A stretch of 64,000 nt of DNA, taken from contig NZ_LGYN01000001.1 in assembly GCF_001307105.1 (NCBI RefSeq), positions 620,001-684,000 on the forward strand, written 5' to 3'. Below the pieces are notes generated by a model. It made no database searches, was not told the DNA's origin, and worked only from the letters and a program-made list of their open reading frames with translations. The DNA is from Bacillus australimaris (GTDB taxonomy: Bacteria; Bacillota; Bacilli; Bacillales; Bacillaceae). Shown one piece after another: positions 57,551 through 64,000 of the stretch; the first letter of the stretch is position 1; every line of letters starts with the position of its first letter. Both the position numbers and the translations under genes were made by a program.

Positions 57551-58170
57551 TTTCTTTTTAATATGAGTGGAACAGAGATAAAGATCAAATAAATCAAACA
57601 AACAACTGCTAAGGCAGCATAATTGCCGCTGACAAAGCTTGAACCGAGAACATTTAACGCAACTGTACCCGGTATTAAGCCTAAAAAGGTGGCTGCCACA
57701 AATGCACGGTAATTCGCACGCGAAGCGGCTGCCGCATAGCTGACAAAATCAAAATGAATCGGTGCAATACGCAATAACAAAATATAAAGAAATCCATGCT
57801 CCTGAATGCGGGACGTCACCGCTTTCAGCTTCCGGCTGTTTGATTCCGTTTTCTTCTTTTTGGCACGAAAAGTTGAAGCAATCAGGAAGGAGCCTGTTGC
57901 CCCGGCTGTAGCACCAACAAGGGCATAAATCGTTCCAAGGACACTGCCGAATGCCAAACCTGCTGCCAGCGAAAAAACCGTAATAGGGACAAGAACAAAC
58001 GGCCGAAAAAGAGATAAGAAAAGAAAAACAAAGGGAGCCAGCATGCCAAATTGAAGCACCCAATTCTTCACATCTTTCGGCGCGAGCTGAAGATGCTGTT
58101 TGTTCAGCCACCACAGCACAGCAGCAAGAACGCCAATCACGAGAAAAAGCAGCCATTTTCTTTTGTTCAT
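57532..58170 (-). CDS. ytxB: TVP38/TMEM64 (DedA-like) membrane protein YtxB
   Basis: Integral membrane protein of 212 residues in the VTT/SNARE-associated family, with five or six helices. The conserved core LSLFRPFVLVPITVFSLAAGLAFG and the re-entrant motif GATAGATGSFLIA, plus LRIAPIHFDFVSYAAAASR, are typical. Family members may move lipids or ions across membranes; the role here is unknown. The start at 58170 follows AAGGAGGAG; a nearby ATG in another frame stops at once. It follows dnaI, as in B. subtilis. Confidence 0.88.
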   Translation of the reverse strand: MNKRKWLLFLVIGVLAAVLWWLNKQHLQLAPKDVKNWVLQFGMLAPFVFLFLSLFRPFVLVPITVFSLAAGLAFGSVLGTIYALVGATAGATGSFLIASTFRAKKKKTESNSRKLKAVTSRIQEHGFLYILLLRIAPIHFDFVSYAAAASRANYRAFVAATFLGLIPGTVALNVLGSSFVSGNYAALAVVCLIYLIFISVPLILKRKMPDLF

Positions 58171-58203
58171 TTCATTTGCTCCTCCTTCAGGTGACATACG
58201 CTT

Positions 58204-59133
58204 TTATAAATGACGGCGGTTTTCTCCTTCGAGCAAGACCGGCTCTGCTAAATAGAGAATCCGTTCCATTAAACGGGCGGCTTTGACCTCTTCTTTTTCC
58301 CCGCGCTGTGAGTACGTAAAGTGATGCTTCAGCTCATTTGGTGAGAAATTAGAAGAGAAGAAAGTCGGCAGTTGCTCTGCCATACGGTATTGTAAGATCG
58401 TTCCAAGCAATTCATCCCGCACCCAGCTTGTCATTGATTCTGCCCCAATGTCATCAAGCATTAAAATAGGAGTGGATTTGACCATGTTCAGCTTTTCTTC
58501 TAATGTATGATCGGCTAACGAATTTTTTAACTCTCTCACAAATTCAGGCACGTAAACAAGGAGAGATGGATATTCTTTCTCCGCAAGCTGCTGGGCAATG
58601 GCTGCCAGTATATATGTTTTTCCTACTCCAAACTTTCCGTGTAAATACAAGCCTTTTCCTTTTCCAGTCTCATCATAGCTTTGCAGAAATTGACCTACTT
58701 TTTGAATGACCTCTTGTCTTCCCACAACGTTCAGATCAGCGAACGTCGCTTGAAGGACATTTTGCGGAATATACATGCTCTTCATCAGCTCTTGCTGTTT
58801 TTTCTGTCTATCGAGCCGCAGCTTGACTGGACAAGGGGAATATTCAATATCAATACTCTGACCTTTGATCACAAGCTTCGGGTGATACCCATCTAAAATG
58901 GCATTGACGTTCTCGTCATCTAAGCAATAAGAGCAGCCCTTCGACTGCTGCACATATTCAAATAGCCGGTTCAAGCTGCGATTGATCATGTCTTCATGTA
59001 TCTCTTCTTGATGCTTCTGTAAAAAGGCCTTTACATCTTCATCAGATAACACACTTTCTTTAATCTGATTGTATCTCACACGAAAATCTACTCGTCCTTT
59101 TAGCTGTTCAAATGAACGACCGATCGGTTTCAT
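58204..59133 (-). CDS. dnaI: Helicase loader DnaI
   Basis: AAA+ ATPase that loads the replicative helicase DnaC (DnaB in E. coli naming) at oriC and restarted forks. The 309 residues have an N-terminal helicase-binding domain with zinc ligands Cys67, Cys70, His84 and Cys101, the same numbering as B. subtilis. The AAA+ part has Walker A HGKFGVGKT near 165-173 and Walker B PILMLDDIGAES near 222-233, plus FFSSNFSPNELKHHF. It starts 16 nt after dnaB. Confidence 0.97.
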   Translation of the reverse strand: MKPIGRSFEQLKGRVDFRVRYNQIKESVLSDEDVKAFLQKHQEEIHEDMINRSLNRLFEYVQQSKGCSYCLDDENVNAILDGYHPKLVIKGQSIDIEYSPCPVKLRLDRQKKQQELMKSMYIPQNVLQATFADLNVVGRQEVIQKVGQFLQSYDETGKGKGLYLHGKFGVGKTYILAAIAQQLAEKEYPSLLVYVPEFVRELKNSLADHTLEEKLNMVKSTPILMLDDIGAESMTSWVRDELLGTILQYRMAEQLPTFFSSNFSPNELKHHFTYSQRGEKEEVKAARLMERILYLAEPVLLEGENRRHL

Positions 59134-59149
59134 CCCATCTCACCTCACC

Positions 59150-60574
59150 TTAATGTGCATTGTACTTTTTCATATTTTTAAACTGATCTAAAAGTTTTTC
59201 TTTTTCTCGTTCAAGGTCTTCTGTAGACAGACTGTCCGTTTGTTCTTTTGCCGGCTGTTCTTTCGTTTCGGTTTCTTTCATCCAGTCAGGCAGTTTCTCT
59301 TCGCGGACAACTTTTCCTGATCCATATGTGCTGCGCTGCTTTTTCTGCTGCGCCCACTCCGTCATTTGTCTATTCTCTTCTTTGGCAATTTTCATGGCCG
59401 CAGCTACGGTTTTAATTTTCTTTCTCACCCAATGAGCGGCAATCTTTTGCATATATGTTTTCGACAGCTTCATATCTGTTTTCAGTAATGTATAGTAGAT
59501 CAGAACATTCATGACACCTGGCTCCAGCTGCTGCTCAAGCATGATATCTTCGACAATTCTTAAGTCGGCATACGTTGGCTCAATGCCGTCTGCCATATCT
59601 TTTAGCAGTTCCCTAGGCGAAATATGATCCAGCTTTTCAATCAATTTAGCATCTGGAGTATCTGCCGCCGGCGTCTTTGAAGCGTCCTGACGCAAGTGTC
59701 TTGGCTGTTTTTGATCAATCAGCTTCGGCTGTTCGCCTCTGTATTCAATTTGATACCAGTCTCTTGCTGCTTTTCTCAGTTCTTCTGTTGAGATCATTTG
59801 ATCCGATCCGCAGGCACCTGCTACAATATTTTGCATTTGAAGCGGTGTGATACCGTAGACAACAGCTAGCTTCTTAATCGTTTCTTTTACCTGCTTTGTC
59901 AAAGCCTTTCTTGGAATCATCATGTCAGACATACCGGCTAACAATAGATCAAAATCAAAGGATTCGTCAGAGAGCGGTGCCGGCTGACTTGATCCAACGG
60001 TCACATATTCATAGCCTTGATCGAGCGATGTCGCCTGATGAATTTCCTCTGTCATCTTGCGTTCGCCTGGCTGCAATACGTGAAAGACTTCTTCAAACGA
60101 CCGTGAAATGTTCTTTGCATCTGCTGGAACACCTGGATAGGAGAAATAATCACGAAGCTGCATGTATTTTGCTTTCTCTACACGATGGTACAGCAGGACA
60201 TTCAGCATACCATCTTGGAAAAACTCATCCGGCCTCAGCGGCGGCACAAGCTCATATGTAAACAGTCTGCCCTCTTCCGTTTCCTGTTCATATGTGCGGA
60301 GTAATCCGATCGCTTCAAGCTTTAAGCGTTCATCAAAAATCTCATTTAAATTTGTCTGCAGCATGACCATGAGCTGCCGGTGAGGTGCAGGTTTACCCCA
60401 TATACGATTTTGTTCCAGCTCTCCCCACAGCGTCATGTATAAGCTGAAAGCGGACATGCCTATAAGCGGCTGATATAAAAGAGTGATGAGCTGTCTATCG
60501 ATGTCACCGAGCAATGAAGCGCTTTTGACGACATACGGATCGACGGCTAGCACTTCCTTCCAATGCTCTGTCAT
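59150..60574 (-). CDS. dnaB: Replication initiation and membrane attachment protein DnaB
   Basis: Firmicutes-specific primosome protein that works with DnaD and DnaI in helicase loading at the origin. About 474 residues: an N-terminal winged-helix DDBH1 region (KEVLAVDPYVVKSASLLG; HRQLMVMLQTNLNEIF), and two DDBH2-type segments (about 220-290 and 320-410) with LYGITPLQMQNIV-like and YADLRIVEDIM runs. The C-terminus is Lys/Glu-rich. Start at 60574 has GGGGAGGAT before it and gives MTEHWKEVLAVDPYVVKS, aligned with B. subtilis. Followed by dnaI. Confidence 0.95.
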   Translation of the reverse strand: MTEHWKEVLAVDPYVVKSASLLGDIDRQLITLLYQPLIGMSAFSLYMTLWGELEQNRIWGKPAPHRQLMVMLQTNLNEIFDERLKLEAIGLLRTYEQETEEGRLFTYELVPPLRPDEFFQDGMLNVLLYHRVEKAKYMQLRDYFSYPGVPADAKNISRSFEEVFHVLQPGERKMTEEIHQATSLDQGYEYVTVGSSQPAPLSDESFDFDLLLAGMSDMMIPRKALTKQVKETIKKLAVVYGITPLQMQNIVAGACGSDQMISTEELRKAARDWYQIEYRGEQPKLIDQKQPRHLRQDASKTPAADTPDAKLIEKLDHISPRELLKDMADGIEPTYADLRIVEDIMLEQQLEPGVMNVLIYYTLLKTDMKLSKTYMQKIAAHWVRKKIKTVAAAMKIAKEENRQMTEWAQQKKQRSTYGSGKVVREEKLPDWMKETETKEQPAKEQTDSLSTEDLEREKEKLLDQFKNMKKYNAH

Positions 60575-60646
60575 ATGCTGATCCTCCCCATGAATTGCGA
60601 TTGTTTCCATTGTACACTCTTTTTGTGTTTTACGCTTTACGCAGGA

Positions 60647-60678
60647 AAAAGAGCATGAAGAATCTTCAGCTCTTTTTT
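60647..60678 (-). terminator. Terminator overlapping the nrdR stop
   Basis: Arms AAAAAGAGC-TGAAG and CTTCA-GCTCTTTTT with a short loop and T-run on the minus strand. It lies between nrdR and dnaB, so dnaB may need its own promoter or read-through. Confidence 0.8.
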
Positions 60679-61135
60679 AGCGTTCTTTCTTTAATAAATC
60701 TTTTAATTCATCAATAAAGACATTGATATCTTTAAACTGCCGGTAAACGGAGGCAAACCTGACGTAAGACACTTCATCAATTTTCGCCAGCTCGTCCATC
60801 ACCATTTCACCCACAAGCTCACTTTTCACTTCTGACATGCCTTGATTACGCAGTTCTTTTTCAATATTAAAGCAGACATCCTCCAGCTGCTTTAAAGCGA
60901 CCGGACGCTTTTCACACGCTTTGATGAGTCCTCTCAGCATCTTTTCCCGGCTGAATTCTTCTCGAATTCCTTCTTTTTTCACCACAATCAGTGGTAGTTC
61001 TTCTAATTTTTCAAACGTCGTAAAGCGATATTGGCAGCTTTCGCACTCTCTTCTGCGACGGATGGATTTCCCTTCATCTACTGGTCTTGAATCAAGCACC
61101 CTTGTGCCAAGGTGCTGACATGTGGGACATTTCAT
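60677..61135 (-). CDS. nrdR: Ribonucleotide reductase repressor NrdR
   Basis: Nucleotide-sensing repressor of ribonucleotide reductase genes, 152 residues. The N-terminal zinc ribbon has CPTC at 3-6 and CESC at about 31-34 with the basic RRRRE between; the ATP-cone (about 48-138) starts [19 protein letters not shown]. Sequence is standard. It is 4 nt after an unrecognised gene and ahead of dnaB-dnaI. Confidence 0.97.
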   Translation of the reverse strand: MKCPTCQHLGTRVLDSRPVDEGKSIRRRRECESCQYRFTTFEKLEELPLIVVKKEGIREEFSREKMLRGLIKACEKRPVALKQLEDVCFNIEKELRNQGMSEVKSELVGEMVMDELAKIDEVSYVRFASVYRQFKDINVFIDELKDLLKKER

Positions 61136-61139
61136 TTCA

Positions 61140-61526
61140 TCAGCTCCGATCTATTCTTGGAAGTTGTTTGTCTAGTTCATCATAAAGGGACAGAACGGCC
61201 TTCTGACTAAAGCCGAAATCTGTTGGCAGGGCCGTTTCTGTTGTCACATTAAAATCGACAGCTGTTTCAAAAGGACGAATTGAAATAACAGTTGCCACGA
61301 GAAAGGCTTTTTTCGGCAATCGTATGTTTGCGCTGATTTCACCTCGTTCTGCTGAAACAGATGTCACTTGATAGAAATCGTTTCGGGAAAGAATGGCTTC
61401 CACCGCTTGAAAAACTTGTGCATTCGTCGATTTGTAGTAATGGCTTTTCAATTCTGACACTGGATGATCGTCAGATGTTTCTGTATGGTTTGACATGAAC
61501 CGCTTGAACGTTTGTCCTAAAGTCAT
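61140..61526 (-). CDS. Unrecognised small soluble protein upstream of nrdR
   Basis: A 128-residue protein without signal peptide or membrane segment; I do not recognise the family, although similar Bacillus products are annotated only as cytosolic protein. It starts [16 protein letters not shown], has [19 protein letters not shown] in the middle, and a beta-rich second half with [20 protein letters not shown]. Start at 61526 has AAGGGGAT 7 nt ahead. It ends 4 nt before nrdR, so the two are co-transcribed and perhaps coupled. I do not recall it between nrdR and speD in B. subtilis 168. Confidence 0.65.
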   Translation of the reverse strand: MTLGQTFKRFMSNHTETSDDHPVSELKSHYYKSTNAQVFQAVEAILSRNDFYQVTSVSAERGEISANIRLPKKAFLVATVISIRPFETAVDFNVTTETALPTDFGFSQKAVLSLYDELDKQLPRIDRS

Positions 61527-61640
61527 ACACGTATCCCCTTTGCCATAATGCCTCATCTTTATTTTATAAAAAAAACCTTTGTTTTCCTAGAACAAAAGTA
61601 TAGACAAGCTGGGGAATGTTGGATTTTTTATCAAACAAAT

Positions 61641-61692
61641 ATAAAAAGGAGCATAACACAAAGGCATTTAATGCTTTTGGCCAGCTCCCATT
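61641..61692 (-). terminator. Possible terminator after speD
   Basis: An outer stem GGGAGC/GCTCC and an inner stem AAAGCATT/AATGCCTTT enclose a short loop, with TTTTTAT on the minus strand after it. Confidence 0.55.
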
Positions 61693-61708
61693 GCAATCTT
61701 TTTTATGT

Positions 61709-62092
61709 TTACAGTGCTTTGGCTTGTGCCTGTTTCACTTGTACAGGTCCCATGCCTCGAGGAATTTCGATGTTTTCTCTTGTTTCAGCACCTAATTCAT
61801 CTCCGATATGATCTGCTGCGATATTCGGATCTAGGTCGCCGCAAGTATAAACATCTATGCTCGCATAACCATGTTCAGGAAAGCTGTGAATTGTCAGATG
61901 AGATTCAGAAATAATGACAACTCCACTTACTCCTTGAGGTGCAAATTTGTGAAAAGCAACCTCTCTTACCTCAGCTCCTGATTTCAAAGCTGCATTTACA
62001 AACGTTTTTTCAATAAAATCCATGTCGTTCAGTTTATCACAGTCGCATCCCCATAGCTCGGAGATAACGTGACGTCCGATTGTTTCCATCAT
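61709..62092 (-). CDS. speD: S-adenosylmethionine decarboxylase proenzyme SpeD
   Basis: Makes decarboxylated SAM, the aminopropyl donor for spermidine. The proenzyme of 127 residues cleaves itself between Glu63 and Ser64 in [15 protein letters not shown], turning the serine into the pyruvoyl cofactor; later CGDLDP is the second conserved site. The start at 62092 gives [22 protein letters not shown] lies just upstream. It is downstream of gapB as in B. subtilis, but 230 nt away, with its own promoter and a structured leader. Confidence 0.95.
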   Translation of the reverse strand: MMETIGRHVISELWGCDCDKLNDMDFIEKTFVNAALKSGAEVREVAFHKFAPQGVSGVVIISESHLTIHSFPEHGYASIDVYTCGDLDPNIAADHIGDELGAETRENIEIPRGMGPVQVKQAQAKAL

Positions 62093-62230
62093 GGACCCCC
62101 CTTTAAACAAGAATGAAAGAGTGAAGTTCTAAGCAGCCGGACCGGACATATACCACGGGGGAAAGTTAGTCCAAAGAGGTCCTAACCCTTTAAGTATACC
62201 CGAATGAGTCTGCGAACAAGAAGTTCACGA
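62093..62230 (-). ncRNA. Structured 5' leader of speD (putative cis-regulatory RNA)
   Basis: The minus-strand leader of about 137 nt holds hairpin GTGAAC/GTTCGC at its 5' end, a stem GTTAG(GA)CC/GG(A)CTAAC further on, and an alternative pairing GGACC/GGTCC. A CCCCC run can pair with the GGGGGG Shine-Dalgarno of speD. These are seen by eye; no known riboswitch class fits and no ligand is suggested. Confidence 0.4.
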
Positions 62231-62235
62231 AAAAT

Positions 62236-62264
62236 AGTATACTTTGTTTAGACTCATTTTGCAA
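62236..62264 (-). promoter_or_regulatory. Probable SigA promoter of speD
   Basis: Minus strand -35 TTGCAA (62259-62264), 17-nt spacer, -10 TATACT (62236-62241). A 9-bp inverted repeat AATGAGTCT/AGACTCATT (62203-62211, 62250-62258) flanks the -10 and start site. Confidence 0.6.
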
Positions 62265-62324
62265 GCTGTGTTTTTAGTGGGATTTTCTCTCATTTCTTGA
62301 AAAGGGATGTTCGTCTTCTTCATT

Positions 62325-63347
62325 TCAAACAGCAGACAGCTCTTTCATCTGTGAGCCGACAAATTTCACAAGGTCAACCACTCTGCATGAATAACCCCAT
62401 TCATTGTCATACCAGGCAAGAACCTTCACTTTTCGATCCTCCATCACCATCGTTGTCAGTCCATCAACGACTGCTGAATAAGGGTTCGTGTTAAAGTCTG
62501 TAGAGACAAGCGGCTCATCTGTGTAATCTAAAATACCAGCAAGTGATGTTTGTGAAGCATTCGAGAAGGCTGCATTTACTTCTTCTGCTGTCACATCTTT
62601 TTTCAAGTCAACAACAAGATCCACCATCGACACATTGGAAACCGGCACACGAAGTGCAAGCCCATGTAATTTCCCTTTCATATGCGGAAGCACTAAAGAA
62701 AGCGCTTTAGCCGCACCCGTCGTTGTTGGAATAATGGACTGAGCACATGCTCTTGCCCGGCGCAGATCTTTATGCGGGTTATCGATATTTTTTTGATCAT
62801 TTGTATATGCATGTACCGTTGTCATTAAACCGTTTTCGATGCCAAATTCATCATCTAACAATTTAACAACTGGTGCTAGACAGTTTGTTGTACAAGATGC
62901 GTTTGAAATAATGACGTGCTTTTCAGGATCAAGATCATCCTCATTGACACCCATTACAATCGTGATGTCTTCATTTTTACCTGGAGCTGTTAAAACGACT
63001 TTTTTCGCTCCAGCATCTATATGGCCCATCGCTTGATCTTTTGCATTAAATTTACCTGTTGCTTCGATGACGATATCAATCCCAAGTTCGCCCCATGGAA
63101 GCTGCTTTGGGTCTCTATTATTGAGCAGAAGCACTCTTTTTCCATTCACAATCAATGCGTCATCTTCTGCTGTCACATCGCATTCGTAACGTCCATGATT
63201 TGTATCATATTTAATTAAATGTGCTAGCGTTTCGGCAGGATAGCTTGCGTTCACCGCTACAATTTGAATTTGATCATCAAGCATTGCTTTTCTGAAGACC
63301 ATGCGTCCAATTCTGCCAAACCCATTGATCGCTGCTTTTACCTTCAT
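62325..63347 (-). CDS. gapB: Gluconeogenic glyceraldehyde-3-phosphate dehydrogenase GapB
   Basis: NADP-preferring GAPDH running the gluconeogenic direction in B. subtilis, needed on TCA-cycle substrates. The 340 residues show INGFGRIGRMVFRK at the N-terminus and the catalytic Cys152 in SNASCTTNCLAPV. The cofactor loop reads VNASYPAET, without the aspartate that NAD-specific GapA uses to hold the ribose, consistent with NADP use. Two perfect CcpN motifs upstream indicate glycolytic repression. The two genes between gapB and coaE expected from B. subtilis are absent. Confidence 0.96.
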   Translation of the reverse strand: MKVKAAINGFGRIGRMVFRKAMLDDQIQIVAVNASYPAETLAHLIKYDTNHGRYECDVTAEDDALIVNGKRVLLLNNRDPKQLPWGELGIDIVIEATGKFNAKDQAMGHIDAGAKKVVLTAPGKNEDITIVMGVNEDDLDPEKHVIISNASCTTNCLAPVVKLLDDEFGIENGLMTTVHAYTNDQKNIDNPHKDLRRARACAQSIIPTTTGAAKALSLVLPHMKGKLHGLALRVPVSNVSMVDLVVDLKKDVTAEEVNAAFSNASQTSLAGILDYTDEPLVSTDFNTNPYSAVVDGLTTMVMEDRKVKVLAWYDNEWGYSCRVVDLVKFVGSQMKELSAV

Positions 63348-63368
63348 GAACAGGTCACTCCTCTATTA

Positions 63369-63412
63369 TGTGTTATACTCAATAAAATTATTTATGAAAT
63401 TAGTATATCACA
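63369..63412 (-). promoter_or_regulatory. gapB promoter region with two CcpN sites
   Basis: CcpN binds TRTGHYATAYW. TGTGATATACT on the minus strand (63402-63412) and TGTGTTATACT on the plus strand (63369-63379) both match at every position. The first overlaps the -10 TATACT (63402-63407), which has a poor -35. This mirrors CcpN repression of gapB in B. subtilis. Confidence 0.8.
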
Positions 63413-63499
63413 TTAGAATGTAATTGCCAGTATATAAACGTATATTTTCTAAAAAGGGCTGTTCTTTTCAAAGGAAATAAGAAAAAAGCATAAAAAAAG

Positions 63500-63521
63500 A
63501 AGAGTACGTGTATGTACTCTT
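63500..63521 (-). terminator. Terminator overlapping the coaE stop
   Basis: Arms AAGAGTAC and GTACTCTT with a six-base loop, followed by CTTTTTTT on the minus strand; the coaE stop lies at 63520-63522. Confidence 0.85.
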
Positions 63522-64000
63522 ACTTATCTGTATGTTCCCATTCATTTAATATGTTCTGCAATTGCTTTCTCATAAAAGCAATATCCTGAGTGTTCTCTAT
63601 TACTCGGTCTGCTTTTTTACATTTCTCCTCAAGAGGCTGCTGAGAGTGAATACGATTCAGTGCTTCTTCCTCGCTGAGTTCGTTTCGTTTCATGAGCCGA
63701 GATAGCTGCAATTCCGGCGTTGTATACACCACAATGATGCGGTCGACGAGACTTTCCAGCTGACTTTCAAATAAAAGCGGGATATCAAGAACGATGAAGG
63801 TTTCTTGCTGCTCAATCCCTTCATCTCGCTGTCTGAGCATTTCCTTTCTCACTTCTGGATGAACAATCGCATTCAGCTGCTTTCTTTTCTCTTCATCAGA
63901 AAAAATGATAGCTCCAAGCTGCTGCCGGTTCAGCTCCCCATTTGGCAGGAGGACATCCTCACCAAAGGTTTGAACGATTTGATGAAGGGCTGGTGTTCCT
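63520..64000 (-). CDS. coaE: Dephospho-CoA kinase, C-terminal part
   Basis: Last enzyme of coenzyme A synthesis, phosphorylating the 3'-hydroxyl of dephospho-CoA. The reading frame is open to the window edge, so 160 codons, without the N-terminal P-loop, are visible. The family landmarks are [36 protein letters not shown] and [19 protein letters not shown]. The gene lies directly upstream of gapB, whereas B. subtilis has other genes between. Identification is clear although the start lies outside. Confidence 0.95.
   Translation of the reverse strand, partial: GTPALHQIVQTFGEDVLLPNGELNRQQLGAIIFSDEEKRKQLNAIVHPEVRKEMLRQRDEGIEQQETFIVLDIPLLFESQLESLVDRIIVVYTTPELQLSRLMKRNELSEEEALNRIHSQQPLEEKCKKADRVIENTQDIAFMRKQLQNILNEWEHTDK

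Noticed and set aside
57749..58156. A 135-codon minus-strand frame inside ytxB
   Set aside because: It is a shifted frame of ytxB, Cys-rich and without family features, while ytxB shows a conserved membrane protein.
61548..61811. An 87-codon plus-strand frame near speD
   Set aside because: It covers the speD terminator and the antisense of speD, with no binding site or recognisable domain.

Overview
The window is chromosomal DNA of a Bacillus of the B. subtilis group, most likely the B. pumilus/safensis/altitudinis branch. The species call is inference from recalled gene order and protein similarity. Nearly every protein matches a remembered B. subtilis 168 protein, GerE appears identical to it, and the order follows the rdgB-rph-gerM to coaE arc of that chromosome. 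Genes are densely packed, mostly on the minus strand. I see no rRNA, tRNA, IS element, prophage or CRISPR array.

Layout from left to right. 1-3917: rdgB (cut), rph, gerM, racE, ysmB, gerE. 4124-8468: an insertion relative to 168, carrying a CitMHS transporter (yraO), a LysR regulator (yraN), a PrpF-type isomerase (yraM) and a biotin ligase without a DNA-binding domain. 8545-13027: ysmA, sdhCAB, yslB. 13163-19848: a second insertion, a complete peptide-type ABC importer with a divergent two-domain ATPase, two permeases with long N-terminal extensions, and a lipoprotein binding protein whose two halves are in swapped order. 19893-23725: lysC under a lysine riboswitch, uvrC, trxA. 23822-30627: a 23-residue membrane peptide, xsa, and the fatty-acid degradation set etfA, etfB, fadB, fadR, lcfA with a FadR operator. 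30727-36772: an Imm63-like protein, a 25-residue membrane peptide, yshE, mutSB, polX, cvpA, zapA. 36907-46936: rnhC, pheST with a T-box, ysgA, sspI, cstA, ysdC, ysdB, ysdA. 47000-52245: infC-rpmI-rplT with its attenuator leader and an AUU start, then the pyruvate system pftAB-lytST. 52422-64000: ysaA, a soluble PAS-chemoreceptor, thrS with a T-box, ytxC, ytxB, dnaI, dnaB, nrdR, an unrecognised gene, speD, gapB with CcpN sites, and coaE (cut).

Several groups are functionally linked. SdhCAB feeds the respiratory chain and EtfAB takes electrons from fatty-acid oxidation by FadB and LcfA. LytST senses pyruvate and drives PftAB, which also has a cre site. GapB is the gluconeogenic GAPDH under CcpN. 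DnaB and DnaI load the replicative helicase. The lysC, pheST, thrS and infC leaders all use RNA-based control, and each has a recognisable promoter.

The strongest unusual signal is the importer at 13163-19848: a circularly permuted solute-binding protein plus extended permeases. Other points of interest are the yraMNO cassette with a cre site, an orphan Imm63-like gene, two tiny hydrophobic peptides, a structured speD leader, and a promoter-hairpin unit with no gene between cstA and ysdC. Comparisons with B. subtilis 168 are from memory and were not checked by search.
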